NCBI GenBank assembly: GCA_026193355.1
Contig: JAPHTL010000084.1
Span: forward strand, 1 to 26,471
Length of the DNA: 26,471 nt
Direction: 5' to 3'
DNA from: Rhodospirillales bacterium
GTDB lineage: Bacteria; Pseudomonadota; Alphaproteobacteria; Rhodospirillales; JAPHTL01
The notes under the pieces are model-generated. The model was not told the DNA's origin. It searched no databases and saw only the letters and a program-made list of their open reading frames with translations. Every line of letters begins with the position of its first letter. Position 1 is the first letter of the stretch. Positions 15,368 through 24,400 of the stretch are shown piece by piece. The translations under genes were made by a program, and so were the position numbers.

Positions 15368-15817
15368 GTGGAGAATATGGGAAAGGAATTTGACGACGAT
15401 CTGGTCCGCAAGCTGGCTGAACTCCTTGACGAGACAGGCCTGAGCGAGATCGAGTACGGCAAAGATGACTGGCACATTCGCGTGGCCCGCCAGACAGCAG
15501 TCACCACCGCCGTTCACCACGCACCCGCAGCAGCGCCCCCTGCCCCCGCAGTCGAGGCCGCGCCTGCCGCGCCCGCCGCCCACCCCGGCGCCGTTAAATC
15601 GCCGATGGTCGGGGTCGCTTACCTTTGCCCCGAACCGGGCGCCCCGGACTTCGTCAAGCCGGGCGACACAGTGACCGAGGGTCAGACCATCCTGCTGATC
15701 GAGGCCATGAAGGTATTCAACCCGATCCATGCGCCCCGCGCAGGAAAGGTCACATCGGTCCTGATCGAAAACAGCGCCCCCGTCGAATACGGCGAGCCGC
15801 TGGTCATCATCGAATAA
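15368..15817 (+). CDS. accB: Biotin carboxyl carrier protein of acetyl-CoA carboxylase
   Basis: BCCP carries the biotin that shuttles carboxylate from AccC to the carboxyltransferase in fatty-acid initiation. The protein is 149 residues from the GTG at 15368. The N-terminal dimerisation region is about 1-45, followed by a flexible Ala/Pro-rich linker (50-72). The biotinyl domain (about 76-149) carries EAMKVFNPI with Lys115 as the biotinylation site, in an EAMKxF variant of the EAMKM motif. Start choice is open. GTG at 15368 has AAAGG five bases upstream, whereas ATG at 15377 (MGKEFDDD) has only a close GGAG. The difference is three residues. It lies 12 bp after aroQ and 11 bp before accC. Confidence 0.96.
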   Translation: MENMGKEFDDDLVRKLAELLDETGLSEIEYGKDDWHIRVARQTAVTTAVHHAPAAAPPAPAVEAAPAAPAAHPGAVKSPMVGVAYLCPEPGAPDFVKPGDTVTEGQTILLIEAMKVFNPIHAPRAGKVTSVLIENSAPVEYGEPLVIIE

Positions 15818-15828
15818 GCCGGCGCCAG

Positions 15829-17169
15829 ATGTTCGAAAAAATCCTTATCGCCAACCGGGGGGAAATCGCCCTTCGTATACAGCGCGCCTGCCGCGAAATG
15901 GGCATCAAGACGGTGGCCGTCCATTCGACGGCGGACGAAAACGCGATGCATGTGCGGCTTGCCGACGAAGCGGTCTGCATTGGCCCGCCCGCGGCAAAGG
16001 AAAGCTACCTCAACGCGCACGCCATCCTGTCCGCCGCGACCATCACGGATTCGGATGCAATTCATCCCGGCTATGGCTTTCTCTCCGAGAACGAGAAATT
16101 CGCCTCCATGGTCGAAGAACACGGGTTCACCTTCATCGGCCCCTCGCCCGAGCACATCCGGGTGATGGGCGACAAGATCACGGCCAAACAGACAGCGGCC
16201 GAGGCCGGCATCCCCGTCGTTCCTGGCTCGGAAGGCGACGTTTCGAATGTGGACGAGGCGAAAAAGGTCGCCAAAGACATCGGCTACCCGGTCCTGATCA
16301 AGGCGACGGCTGGCGGTGGCGGAAAGGGCATGAAGCTGGCCCGCGATGAAAACGAGCTGGAAAGCGCCATCAAGATGGCCCGGAGCGAGGCCGAGAAGTC
16401 TTTCGGCAATCCGGACGTCTATATGGAAAAGTATCTTGAACGGCCGCGCCATATCGAGATTCAGGTGCTGTCGGACAACCACGGCAACGTCGTGCATCTG
16501 GGCGAGCGCGATTGTTCGCTGCAACGCCGTCACCAGAAACTGCTGGAAGAAGCGCCGTCGCCCGCCCTGAACGAAGAGCAGCGCCAGACGATCGGAGCAA
16601 CCGTCTGCGACGCCATGCGACGTATCAATTACCGCAGCGTCGGCACGATCGAATTCCTTTACGAAAACGGCGAGTTCTTTTTCATCGAGATGAATACGCG
16701 CCTGCAAGTGGAACATCCCGTTACCGAAGCCGTCTGCGGCATCGACCTTGTGCGCGAGATGATCCGCGTCGCATCCGGAGCCCCGCTTGGCTTTACGCAG
16801 GACGATATCCGTTTTTCCGGGCATGCCATCGAATGCCGGATCAACGCCGAGAATCCGGAAACATTCGCCCCCTGCCCCGGCAAGATCGGCGAATACCATG
16901 CGCCGGGCGGTCTGGGTGTGCGTGTCGATTCGGCGCTCTATTCCGGCTATTCGGTCCCCCCCCATTACGACAGCATGATTTCCAAGCTGATCGTGCATGG
17001 GAACAACCGCAACGAATGCCTGATGCGGCTGCGTCGCGCCCTTGCCGAATACGTCATCGAAGGATTGCAGACAACGATCCCGGTTCATCAGAACCTGATG
17101 AATTCGCCCGATTTCGTCAACGGCGACTACGACATCCACTGGCTGGAAAAATTCGTCGGGATAAAGTAG
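15829..17169 (+). CDS. accC: Biotin carboxylase subunit of acetyl-CoA carboxylase
   Basis: AccC carboxylates the biotin on AccB using ATP and bicarbonate. The 446-residue protein has the biotin-carboxylase N domain (MFEKILIANRGEIALR), then an ATP-grasp domain. That domain has the glycine-rich loop GGGGKG (162-167), the GERDCSLQRRHQKLLEE signature (225-241), and FIEMNTRLQVEHPVTE (285-300) with the catalytic Glu/Asn/Arg cluster. It ends with a biotin-carboxylase C-terminal domain. Length is standard. The ATG at 15829 gives the conserved N-terminus; the open frame upstream overlaps accB and is not used. accA and accD are elsewhere. Confidence 0.98.
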   Translation: MFEKILIANRGEIALRIQRACREMGIKTVAVHSTADENAMHVRLADEAVCIGPPAAKESYLNAHAILSAATITDSDAIHPGYGFLSENEKFASMVEEHGFTFIGPSPEHIRVMGDKITAKQTAAEAGIPVVPGSEGDVSNVDEAKKVAKDIGYPVLIKATAGGGGKGMKLARDENELESAIKMARSEAEKSFGNPDVYMEKYLERPRHIEIQVLSDNHGNVVHLGERDCSLQRRHQKLLEEAPSPALNEEQRQTIGATVCDAMRRINYRSVGTIEFLYENGEFFFIEMNTRLQVEHPVTEAVCGIDLVREMIRVASGAPLGFTQDDIRFSGHAIECRINAENPETFAPCPGKIGEYHAPGGLGVRVDSALYSGYSVPPHYDSMISKLIVHGNNRNECLMRLRRALAEYVIEGLQTTIPVHQNLMNSPDFVNGDYDIHWLEKFVGIK

Positions 17170-17239
17170 GGCAGCGTTCGCTTTTCCCTTCGTCAGGCAG
17201 GAATTCACCTCGGGCGCTGAATCGCGCTAGACTTGCCGT

Positions 17240-17890
17240 ATGACCGATTTCATCACGCCCGAACTGTTGTTGCGCGCCTATGCGGCCGGGGTTTTTCCCA
17301 TGTCCGAAGGTCGGGATTCCATGTCGCTTTTCTGGGTAAACCCGCAAAAGCGCGGAATCATCCCGCTCGACGGCTTTCACGTCCCCCGCAGTCTGCGCAA
17401 GAAAATCCGGAAAAACGTCTTCGAAGTCCGCTGCGACACGGCGTTCAGAAGGGTCATGGAATGCTGCGCCGCCCCGCGAACCAAGGGGGACGATACGTGG
17501 ATCAATGACGATATTCTGGAGCTTTACTGCGACCTTCACGCCATGGGCTTCGCCCACTCGGTGGAATGCTGGCGCGACGGAGAACTGGTCGGCGGTCTTT
17601 ACGGCGTCAGCCTCGGCGGCGCCTTTTTCGGGGAAAGCATGTTTTCGCGCGAAACGGACGCCAGCAAGGTGGCCCTCGTCCATCTCGTCGCGCGCTTGCG
17701 GATTGGCGGTTACCGCCTTCTCGACACCCAGTTCCTGACCGAACACCTGGGACGGTTCGGAACCATCGAGATCACCCGCCCAAAATATCTGGCCTTGCTT
17801 GAGGACGCCCTTCAGGTCGCCGCGATCTTCTATGCGGGAAACATGGGCGAACGGCTTGAAAGCGAGATGGAGCGCCTGTTCGCGCAATAG
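17240..17890 (+). CDS. aat: Leucyl/phenylalanyl-tRNA-protein transferase
   Basis: Aat adds Leu or Phe from charged tRNA to proteins with N-terminal Arg or Lys, marking them for ClpS/ClpAP degradation (N-end rule). The 216-residue protein has family landmarks: LLRAYAAGVFPMSEG near the N-terminus, FWVNPQKRGIIPL (31-43), TWI (86-88), the GESMFSRETDASK signature (131-143) and LLDTQFLTEHLG (160-171). Length is typical for alphaproteobacteria. It starts 70 bp after accC with a weak ribosome-binding site, so it may depend on read-through from the accBC transcript. It converges on the DUF2155 gene with 12 bp between stops. Confidence 0.95.
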   Translation: MTDFITPELLLRAYAAGVFPMSEGRDSMSLFWVNPQKRGIIPLDGFHVPRSLRKKIRKNVFEVRCDTAFRRVMECCAAPRTKGDDTWINDDILELYCDLHAMGFAHSVECWRDGELVGGLYGVSLGGAFFGESMFSRETDASKVALVHLVARLRIGGYRLLDTQFLTEHLGRFGTIEITRPKYLALLEDALQVAAIFYAGNMGERLESEMERLFAQ

Positions 17891-17902
17891 ACCGGTGGGG
17901 CG

Positions 17903-18415
17903 CTAGCGCGCTGCGGGCGCCTCTTCGCCTTCCGGCGGCGGCGGTAGCGTTTCGTCCCTCTGAACCTCGCCCTCGGTGACCTGCCCCTCGCCTTCCGCGG
18001 CTTGTCCATCCGGCGGCGATGGTTGAACCACGCCGGTGTTGCGGCAATCAATCACCCAGACGTCGTAAACACCATGTTCAAGCGCCGAAAGCGCCGGGCT
18101 TGACGAGAACATCCATCCGCGAAACACGCCTGTTGCAGGTTCGCCGGGGCGGACTTCCCAAATATCAAGAAACGCCGCGCTTTCCGGTGGCTCCTCGGGC
18201 GGGCGTTTGTCGCAGGTGCGAGCGATGATTTCCAGCGTACCGAAACGAACGGCCTCCCCCACCGGGGCCTCCAGCGTCGAAACCCGCGCCGTGACCTTGT
18301 CCAGACCCTGAAGAACCGCCGTATCGAAAGGTTCGGCCGAAACGGCATGGGAGAAGAACGAAATGGCCGCTATCGGAAGAAATGCTTGGGAAGCGCGTCT
18401 GAACATCAAGGTCAT
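17903..18415 (-). CDS. DUF2155-domain exported protein
   Basis: A 170-residue protein with a predicted signal peptide (hydrophobic 11-24, possible cleavage after AVSA at 27). A DUF2155 domain spans about 34-125: LQGLDKVTARV, FGTLEIIARTCDKRPPEEPPE, GWMFSSSPALSALEHGVYDVWVIDC. Two conserved cysteines, Cys68 and Cys124, could form a periplasmic disulfide. The last 40 residues are Pro/Glu-rich and probably disordered. The domain is of unknown function and is mostly alphaproteobacterial, often beside NDUFA12-family, mlaD and aat genes, as here. A second ATG at residue 4 has a better-placed GGA and may be the true start. It is the last gene of the NDUFA12-mlaD-mlaD-DUF2155 run, 75 bp after the second MlaD gene. 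Confidence 0.9.
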   Translation of the reverse strand: MTLMFRRASQAFLPIAAISFFSHAVSAEPFDTAVLQGLDKVTARVSTLEAPVGEAVRFGTLEIIARTCDKRPPEEPPESAAFLDIWEVRPGEPATGVFRGWMFSSSPALSALEHGVYDVWVIDCRNTGVVQPSPPDGQAAEGEGQVTEGEVQRDETLPPPPEGEEAPAAR

Positions 18416-18490
18416 CCGGTTGGCGGCAGTGGCGGCGGTCGAACGGGGGGAACGAAGAGAGCGTGACAGTCCACAATCAAGGCCACAGCG

Positions 18491-18952
18491 CTATTTCTTG
18501 CCCTCATCGCCCCCGGTCGCAAGGAAGATGATCTCACCGACCTGGTCTTCAAGCGAGCGGTAATCCTTGGTCTTCATGATACGACCGCCTGCCTCGATCC
18601 GCGTGCTTTCCCTGCCCGGCTCCAGCCTGACGAACTTGTCGCCCAGCATGCCCTCACTGGCGATGGAAGCGGCGGAATCCGTCGGCAGCCTGACATCTGT
18701 GCTGACCGACATGGTGATCACGGCATCGTAGGTTTGTGGATCAAGCCCAAGTTCGGTCACGGTTCCCACCTTGATTCCGGAAACCTGAACGTCCGCCCCC
18801 TTCTTCAGGCCGCCGATCTTGTAAAAGGATGCCTTCAGTTCATAGCCCTGAATGGCGCGAACCTCTGCCATGTTGTAGGCGAAATAAACAAACATGCCGG
18901 CCACCAGAAGCACCACCGCGCCCATGACTGTTTCGACAAGCGTCCTGCCCAT
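18491..18952 (-). CDS. mlaD: MlaD-like MCE-domain protein (downstream copy)
   Basis: A 153-residue inner-membrane-anchored MCE protein. One N-terminal transmembrane helix (about 8-27) leads to a single MCE domain (about 38-115): YELKASFYKIGGLKKGADVQVSGIKVGTV, then SAASIASEGMLGDKFVRLEPG. The C-terminus ends in a short amphipathic stretch, VGEIIFLATGG. MlaD forms hexameric rings with MlaE and MlaF and moves phospholipids between inner and outer membrane. Those partners are not in the window. It starts 10 bp after another MlaD-like gene, so the two form a translational pair. Of the two it looks closer to canonical MlaD. Confidence 0.92.
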   Translation of the reverse strand: MGRTLVETVMGAVVLLVAGMFVYFAYNMAEVRAIQGYELKASFYKIGGLKKGADVQVSGIKVGTVTELGLDPQTYDAVITMSVSTDVRLPTDSAASIASEGMLGDKFVRLEPGRESTRIEAGGRIMKTKDYRSLEDQVGEIIFLATGGDEGKK

Positions 18953-18962
18953 GGAAATCCCT

Positions 18963-19448
18963 CTACTCGCTTGAATTCTGGTTGCCGCCCTTGGCCAACC
19001 GGGCCTTTCCCTGGGCGATGATCAGTTCGAGAAGCTCCTCGACGACCATGGAGTCCTGGGTGTAGTCGATCCGCCCCCCCGGCGCGATCATCTTTTCCTC
19101 GCCACCGGGCTCCAGAATGATGTGCTTGTCGCCGAAAAGTCCGTCCGTATGGATTGCGGCCGAGGTATCCAGCGGAAGTTTGACCTCCGGCGCCAGTTCG
19201 AGAACGACCGTCGCCCTGTAATCCTCACCCAGGGACTGCTGAACAACGCTGCCCACGCGCACACCGCCCAGATGGACCTCGGCCCCACCCACAAGTCCGT
19301 CTACACGGTTGAAAGTGGCGGTGATCCGGTAACTGTCGCTGACGTCGGCGAATCTGTCGCGGCTGTACAGAAAGATCACGGTGAAGACCAGAAGCAGCAA
19401 CACAGCCGATCCGACAACGACCTGCAACGTCTCGTTGTTCCGCGTCAT
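18963..19448 (-). CDS. mlaD: MlaD-like MCE-domain protein (upstream copy)
   Basis: A 161-residue MCE protein with the same layout as its neighbour: a transmembrane helix (about 10-28) and one MCE domain (about 40-118), with YRITATFNRVDGLVGGAEVHLGGVRVGSV and AAIHTDGLFGDKHIILEPGG. The two copies share the domain plan but are clearly diverged, so any duplication is old. The C-terminal MVVEELLELIIAQGKARL is a likely helix. The ATG at 19448 is preferred; a longer open frame to 19550 would run back into the NDUFA12-family gene. The ribosome-binding site is weak. It lies 22 bp after that gene and 10 bp before the second MlaD gene. Confidence 0.9.
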   Translation of the reverse strand: MTRNNETLQVVVGSAVLLLLVFTVIFLYSRDRFADVSDSYRITATFNRVDGLVGGAEVHLGGVRVGSVVQQSLGEDYRATVVLELAPEVKLPLDTSAAIHTDGLFGDKHIILEPGGEEKMIAPGGRIDYTQDSMVVEELLELIIAQGKARLAKGGNQNSSE

Positions 19449-19470
19449 GGTCAAGGTATTCCGCCGATTC

Positions 19471-19842
19471 CTACTTTCCGGGGACTGGACCGGGGGTCCA
19501 CGCCTGATAGTCGCCTGTTGCTGGACCGCGATGCCCACCCCTTCGATCATGGCCGGAAGGCCTGTACGCAGTCGCCGTTCCGGTCATGTTGGGAAGGTGT
19601 CCTTGTTGCCAGTCCCTGGCCTGGGCGGCGCTTTCGGTCAGGGGCTCATCCGTCGTGTGATGAATCCACGCATGCCATTCAGGGGGGACCTTGGAGGGTT
19701 CCGGCGAGCCCTTGTACCATACCCAGCGAAGTTCCCGGCCATGCCGGCGGCGGCGGCGATTCCGGTAATAGCGATTCCCGAATTCATCCGTGCCGACCAG
19801 TTCCCCAAAGAACCATGTCAGAAGCTTGGTTCCCACGTGCAT
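19471..19842 (-). CDS. NDUFA12-family (complex I accessory subunit) protein
   Basis: A 123-residue protein homologous to the mitochondrial complex I accessory subunit NDUFA12 (B17.2). Its signature is complete: GTKLLTWFFGELVGTDEFGNRYY (4-26), ELRWVWYKGSPEPSKVPPEWHAWIHH (37-62) and TDEPL. In alphaproteobacteria it is one of the few accessory subunits shared with mitochondria and is thought to help assemble or stabilise NADH:quinone oxidoreductase. The nuo operon is not in the window. The start at 19842 (MHVGTKLL) is preferred because family proteins begin near GTKL and GGAG lies about 10 bases upstream. An open frame extends to 19932. Confidence 0.93.
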   Translation of the reverse strand: MHVGTKLLTWFFGELVGTDEFGNRYYRNRRRRRHGRELRWVWYKGSPEPSKVPPEWHAWIHHTTDEPLTESAAQARDWQQGHLPNMTGTATAYRPSGHDRRGGHRGPATGDYQAWTPGPVPGK

Positions 19843-19933
19843 TTCTGCCGTACTCCATCGAGATCCATGATAGCCGGGCCGGGTTCTGCGCACCTTGGCG
19901 ACGGCCCCTTTCCAACGGCGACAATATCGCACT

Positions 19934-20995
19934 TCATCGGTTGCGCGTCCAGTCCGGCGCGGACTTCTCCTGGTAGCGTTCCTTGATCTTCATAACCGCC
20001 TTGTACATATCGAAGAAGGCGGCAACGACATCGGGGTCAAACACGGATCCCGAGCCATCCTCAATCATTTTCCGCGCCTTTTCGACCGGCCATGCCTCCT
20101 TGTAGGGGCGTTCGGATGTAAGCGCGTCGAAAACGTCGGCCACCGCGACGATTCGGCCGCTTAGCGGTATCGCCTCGGCCTTCAGGCCGTTGGGGTACCC
20201 CCCGCCGTCCCAGCGTTCGTGATGTGACAACGCGATTTCCGCGGCCGTCTGCATCAGCCGCGACGAACTGCCATCAAGAATGGAATGGCCAATTCGCGTA
20301 TGCTCCTTCATGACAGCGAACTCTTCCGGCGTGAGCCCTCCGGGTTTGAGCAGGATATCGTCGGCGATGCCGACCTTTCCAACATCATGCATGGGCGCGG
20401 CGCGATAAATGATTTCGATGTCGTCGTCATCCATGTCGAGGGCGGCGGCGATAAGGCGGCTGTAATGGGCCATGCGCAGGATATGTTCGCCGGTTTCCGG
20501 GTCCCTGTATTCAGCAACCCGCGAAAGGCGATGGATGACCTCGTTTTCGCGCGCAATCACCTGGGTCGTCGCGCGGACCACCGCCTCGGAAAGATCACTG
20601 GCCCGATTCTCAAGGCTTTTCTGGCTCTGCCTGATCAACAGAAGGTTCCGCATGCGGGCCAGAAGCTCTGTCGTGTCGAAGGGCTTTGTCAGAAAATCCG
20701 TTGCGCCACGTTGCAGGGCCTCGTAACGGATCTCCTTGAGATCGGCCGTGGTCACCATGACCAGGGGGATCTGTTCCCGCCCCTCGATCCGCCGGAACTG
20801 CGATATAAACTCCAAACCATCGAGATCCGGCATCATGTAGTCAACGACGACCAGATCCGGTTCGTGCGAGGCGCACCATTCCATGGCGGCAAGCGAATCG
20901 GTAAAGGTCACCGGCTCACACCCATCAAGCTTGCCGACCAGATGCTGGATAAGCAGCACATTGGTCTTGTTGTCGTCAATGATCACAATCTGCAT
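19934..20995 (-). CDS. Response regulator with REC and HD-GYP domains
   Basis: A 353-residue two-domain signalling protein. The receiver domain (about 1-120) has the acidic pair Asp7/Asp8, phosphoacceptor Asp52 in VVDYMMPD and Lys104 in LTKPFD. A helical linker (120-160) leads to an HD-GYP domain (about 160-340) with HDVGK (203-207), paired HH at 258-259 and GGGYPNG (264-270). The metal ligands and GYP signature are intact, so it is probably an active cyclic-di-GMP phosphodiesterase switched by phosphorylation. No sensor kinase is adjacent. It reads away from the nrdJ control region and ends 91 bp before the NDUFA12-family start. Confidence 0.94.
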   Translation of the reverse strand: MQIVIIDDNKTNVLLIQHLVGKLDGCEPVTFTDSLAAMEWCASHEPDLVVVDYMMPDLDGLEFISQFRRIEGREQIPLVMVTTADLKEIRYEALQRGATDFLTKPFDTTELLARMRNLLLIRQSQKSLENRASDLSEAVVRATTQVIARENEVIHRLSRVAEYRDPETGEHILRMAHYSRLIAAALDMDDDDIEIIYRAAPMHDVGKVGIADDILLKPGGLTPEEFAVMKEHTRIGHSILDGSSSRLMQTAAEIALSHHERWDGGGYPNGLKAEAIPLSGRIVAVADVFDALTSERPYKEAWPVEKARKMIEDGSGSVFDPDVVAAFFDMYKAVMKIKERYQEKSAPDWTRNR

Positions 20996-21195
20996 GAAAC
21001 GTGCGCGCTAGCCCCTTATCACCAATAGCGAAAAGCATACCCGATAGAGACTTAAATTCCACACACGTTTACCCTGCCCCCCATCAGGCGAGCTAAACCT
21101 CCGATACAGATGCCCAAAAAAAATCTGCCTCCGAGTCGGCTGGAGCATCACGCCATATCGCGTTGAAAACCGGATAAAACCACATGATGGCACCC

Positions 21196-21304
21196 CCCCA
21201 ACATCTAGTGTCGGAGGTTTGTCAACAAACAAAATATGTTGTGCGGGAAATTAGCATAATCTAGATTTAGTGCTCTGCGCGGCCCAAAACACTACATTGT
21301 GCGT
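21196..21304 (+). promoter_or_regulatory. Array of four NrdR-box-like sites with 31-bp period
   Basis: Compared by eye with the 16-bp palindromic NrdR consensus acaCwAtATaTwGtgt, four 16-mers match 12, 12, 11 and 12 of 16 positions. They start at 21196 (ccccaacatctagtgt), 21227 (aaacaaaatatgttgt), 21258 (aatctagatttagtgc) and 21289 (acactacattgtgcgt). Starts are exactly 31 bp apart, that is 15-bp gaps or three helical turns, which is the usual spacing of paired NrdR boxes. A possible promoter, TTGTGC (21239-21244), 17 bp, TAGATT (21262-21267), lies within boxes 2 and 3. NrdR is the conserved ATP/dATP-sensing repressor of ribonucleotide reductase genes. Confidence 0.6.
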
Positions 21305-21406
21305 TTGCGATTTCCGGGGGGATTATTCCGGAGAGAGCGTAAATCCAAGTTTTTTGGGGCGGTTTAACGCTGAATCAAGCGCGGATCCAATGGGAGTTCA
21401 TACAAC

Positions 21407-21433
21407 GCACATCCTGGGATGGCCCGGATGTGC
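21407..21433 (+). repeat. Perfect 8-bp inverted repeat in the nrdJ leader
   Basis: GCACATCC (21407-21414) and GGATGTGC (21426-21433) are exact complements around an 11-base GC-rich loop. The hairpin ends 10 bases before the GGGGGA ribosome-binding site (21444-21449) of nrdJ. It would form in the mRNA leader and could affect ribosome access or mRNA stability. A cobalamin riboswitch is not recognisable around it. Confidence 0.55.
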
Positions 21434-21452
21434 AAGTCAGATCGGGGGACCA

Positions 21453-24400
21453 ATGCGTATTACTCGTCTTTTCACCAAGGAAGGCGCTTCGCCTTACGAC
21501 ACCATCAATTTCCGCCAGTCTTCCAGCGAAATTCGCAACCCCGACGGTTCGGTGGTGTTCAAGGCTGACAAGATCGAGGTTCCCGAAGCCTGGACACAGG
21601 TCGCCTGCGACGTCCTGGCGCAGAAGTACTTCCGCAAGGCAGGGGTGCCCTCACGCCTGAAGCAGGTCAAGGAAAAGAACGTCCCCTCCTTTCTGTGGCG
21701 TCACGAACCCGATGAAAAGGAACTGAAAAAGCTTCCTGAAACGGATCGTCTGGTCGGTGAATCCAGCGCCAAACAGGTTTTCGATCGCCTGGCCGGCACG
21801 TGGACCTACTGGGGCTGGAAGGGCGGCTATTTCGATTCTGCGAACGACGCCCAAGCCTACTATGACGAAATGCGTTACATGCTCTGCGCACAGATGTGCG
21901 CGCCGAATTCCCCGCAGTGGTTCAACACCGGCCTTCACTGGGCCTATGGCATCGACGGCCCGGCGCAGGGCCATCACTATGTTGATTTCAAGACCGGCAA
22001 GCTGGTGAAATCGGCATCGTCCTACGAGCACCCGCAGCCCCATGCCTGCTTCATCCAGGGCGTATCCGATGACCTCGTCCAGGAAGGCGGCATCATGGAC
22101 CTGTGGGTCCGCGAAGCGCGCCTGTTCAAATATGGCTCCGGCACGGGCACCAATTTCTCGCATCTGCGTGGCGAAGGAGAATCCCTCTCAGGCGGCGGAG
22201 CGTCTTCTGGCCTGATGAGCTTCCTCCGGGTCGGCGACCGCGCGGCGGGCGCCATCAAGTCCGGCGGAACCACCCGCCGGGCGGCGAAAATGGTGGTCGT
22301 GGACATGGACCACCCGGACATCGAAACCTTCATCAACTGGAAGGTCACCGAAGAACAGAAGGTTGCGGCGCTGGTGGCGGGTTCACGCCTTGCCAACAGG
22401 CACCTGAACGCAATCATCAAGGCCTGCGACGAGGGCAATTGCGACTGCACTGACGACAAAGGCTGTGACAACGAGGGCCGGTTCGATCCCAAGCGGAACG
22501 CGGTGCTCAAGAATGCGATCAAGGAGGCCCGCAAGGCCGAAATACCGGAGAACTACGTCCAGCGTGTGATCCAGTTCGCCCGTCAGGGGTATTCCGAAAT
22601 TGAATTTCCAACCTACGACACGGATTGGGATTCCGAGGCCTACCTCACCGTTTCGGGACAGAATTCCAACAATAGCGTGCGTATTTCGAACGACTTTCTG
22701 CAAAAGGTCCTTGATGACGGTGAGTGGGAACTGATCCGGCGCACAGACGGCAAGGTCGCACGACGGCTCAAGGCCCGCGACCTGTGGGATCAGGTCGGTT
22801 ATTCAGCCTGGGGCTGCGCCGATCCCGGCGTTCAGTTCGACACCACCATCAATGAGTGGCACACCTGCCCGGAAAGCGGTCGCATCAACGCGTCCAACCC
22901 GTGCTCGGAATACATGTTCCTTGATGATACGGCGTGCAATCTGGCGTCGCTGAACCTGATGAACTTCAGGACCGATGACGGCGAATTCGATATCGCCGCC
23001 TTCCAGCACGCCGTTCGCCTGTGGACTGTCGCGCTGGAAATTTCCGTCCTGATGGCCCAGTTCCCCTCAGCGGAAATCGCACAGCTTTCCTACGAATTCC
23101 GTACCCTTGGGTTGGGTTTCGCCAATATCGGCGGCCTGCTGATGGCCAACGGCATTTCCTACGACAGCGACGAGGGTCGCGCCATGTGCGCGGCCATCTC
23201 TGCGGTCATGACGGGTACGGCCTACGCGACCAGCGCCGAAATGGCCGCGGAAATGGGCGCTTTCCCGAAATATGCGATGAACCGGGATTCCATGCTGCGG
23301 GTCATCCGCAACCACCGCCGCGCCGCGCACGGCGAGAAGGACGGATACGAGTCCCTCGCTGTCATGCCGGTTCCCCTTGATCATGCGAACTGCCTTGAAC
23401 GCGCCCTTTCCGACGCCGCCAAGGCGGCCTGGGACCGCGCCCTTGAAATGGGTGAGGCTCACGGTTTCCGCAATGCGCAGGTTTCCGTCGTTGCGCCAAC
23501 GGGCACCATCGGACTTGTGATGGATTGCGACACCACCGGCATCGAGCCTGATTTCGCACTGGTGAAGTTCAAGAAGCTGGCCGGCGGCGGTTATTTCAAG
23601 ATCATCAACCGCATGGTTCCTGAAGCCCTGCGGAAGCTCGGTTACGGCAAGGACCAGATCGACGAGATGATCCGCTACGCCGTCGGGCACGGCACCCTGA
23701 AGGGTTCGCCCGCCATCGGACATCAGGACCTGCGGAGCAAGGGGTTCACCGACGAAGCCATTGATGCGGTCGAAAAGGCCCTCGGGGACGCCTTCGACAT
23801 CAAGTTCGCCTTCAACAAGTGGACATTCGGCGAGGAGTTCTGCACCGGTACGCTTGGCCTTGACGCCAAACAGATGGACGATATCGAATTCGATCTCTTG
23901 TCGGCCATCGGGTTCAGCAAGGGCGAAATCGAAGCAGCGAACACCTATGTCTGCGGTTCGGGCACCCTTGAGGGCGCGCCCCATATGAAGCAGGAACACC
24001 TTCCGGTGTTCGATTGCGCCAACCCTTGCGGTCGCAAGGGCAAACGCTTCCTGTCCACCAACAGCCACATCCACATGATGGCCGCGGCGCAGCCGTTCAT
24101 TTCCGGCGCCATTTCCAAGACCATCAACATGCCGAATGAAGCAACGGTGGAGGACTGCAAGAACGCCTACATGCTGTCGTGGGAGCTGGGGCTGAAGGCC
24201 AATGCGCTCTACCGCGACAACTCCAAGCTTTCCCAGCCCTTGAACTCGCAGCTTTTTGAAATCGACGACGAGGATGAGACGCTGGAGGAATCCCTTGCCG
24301 GAAAGGCGGCGACGGAACGGGCGGAAATCGTCGCCGAACGCATCGTCGAGCGCGTTCTTGCCAAACGTCGCCGTCTTCCCGACCGTCGCAAGGGCTACAC

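Larger units (their letters stand above)
20996..21452. other. 457-bp intergenic region upstream of nrdJ
   Basis: This is the longest stretch without a gene in the window, between the divergent HD-GYP and nrdJ genes. The left part (20996-21195) holds short palindromes (for example CCGAGTCGG) but nothing I can name. The middle (21196-21304) carries four NrdR-box-like sites at 31-bp steps. The right part (21305-21452) would be transcribed leader and contains a perfect 8-bp hairpin just ahead of the nrdJ ribosome-binding site. No credible small ORF is seen. Confidence 0.6.

Noticed and set aside
15682..17208. About 500-codon open frame antisense to accB-accC
   Set aside because: Shadow of accC codon usage; no family features and no ribosome-binding site.
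21008..21232. Small ORF of 74 codons upstream of nrdJ on the minus strand
   Set aside because: It has no recognisable family or good ribosome-binding site and overlaps NrdR-like boxes.
21280..21452. Cobalamin riboswitch before nrdJ
   Set aside because: GCGTAAATCC near 21340 faintly resembles one conserved element, but the B12 box and the conserved core around it are not found in order.
21270..21452. N-terminal extension of nrdJ to 21270
   Set aside because: It would translate NrdR-like boxes and the leader hairpin; the family N-terminus starts at 21453.
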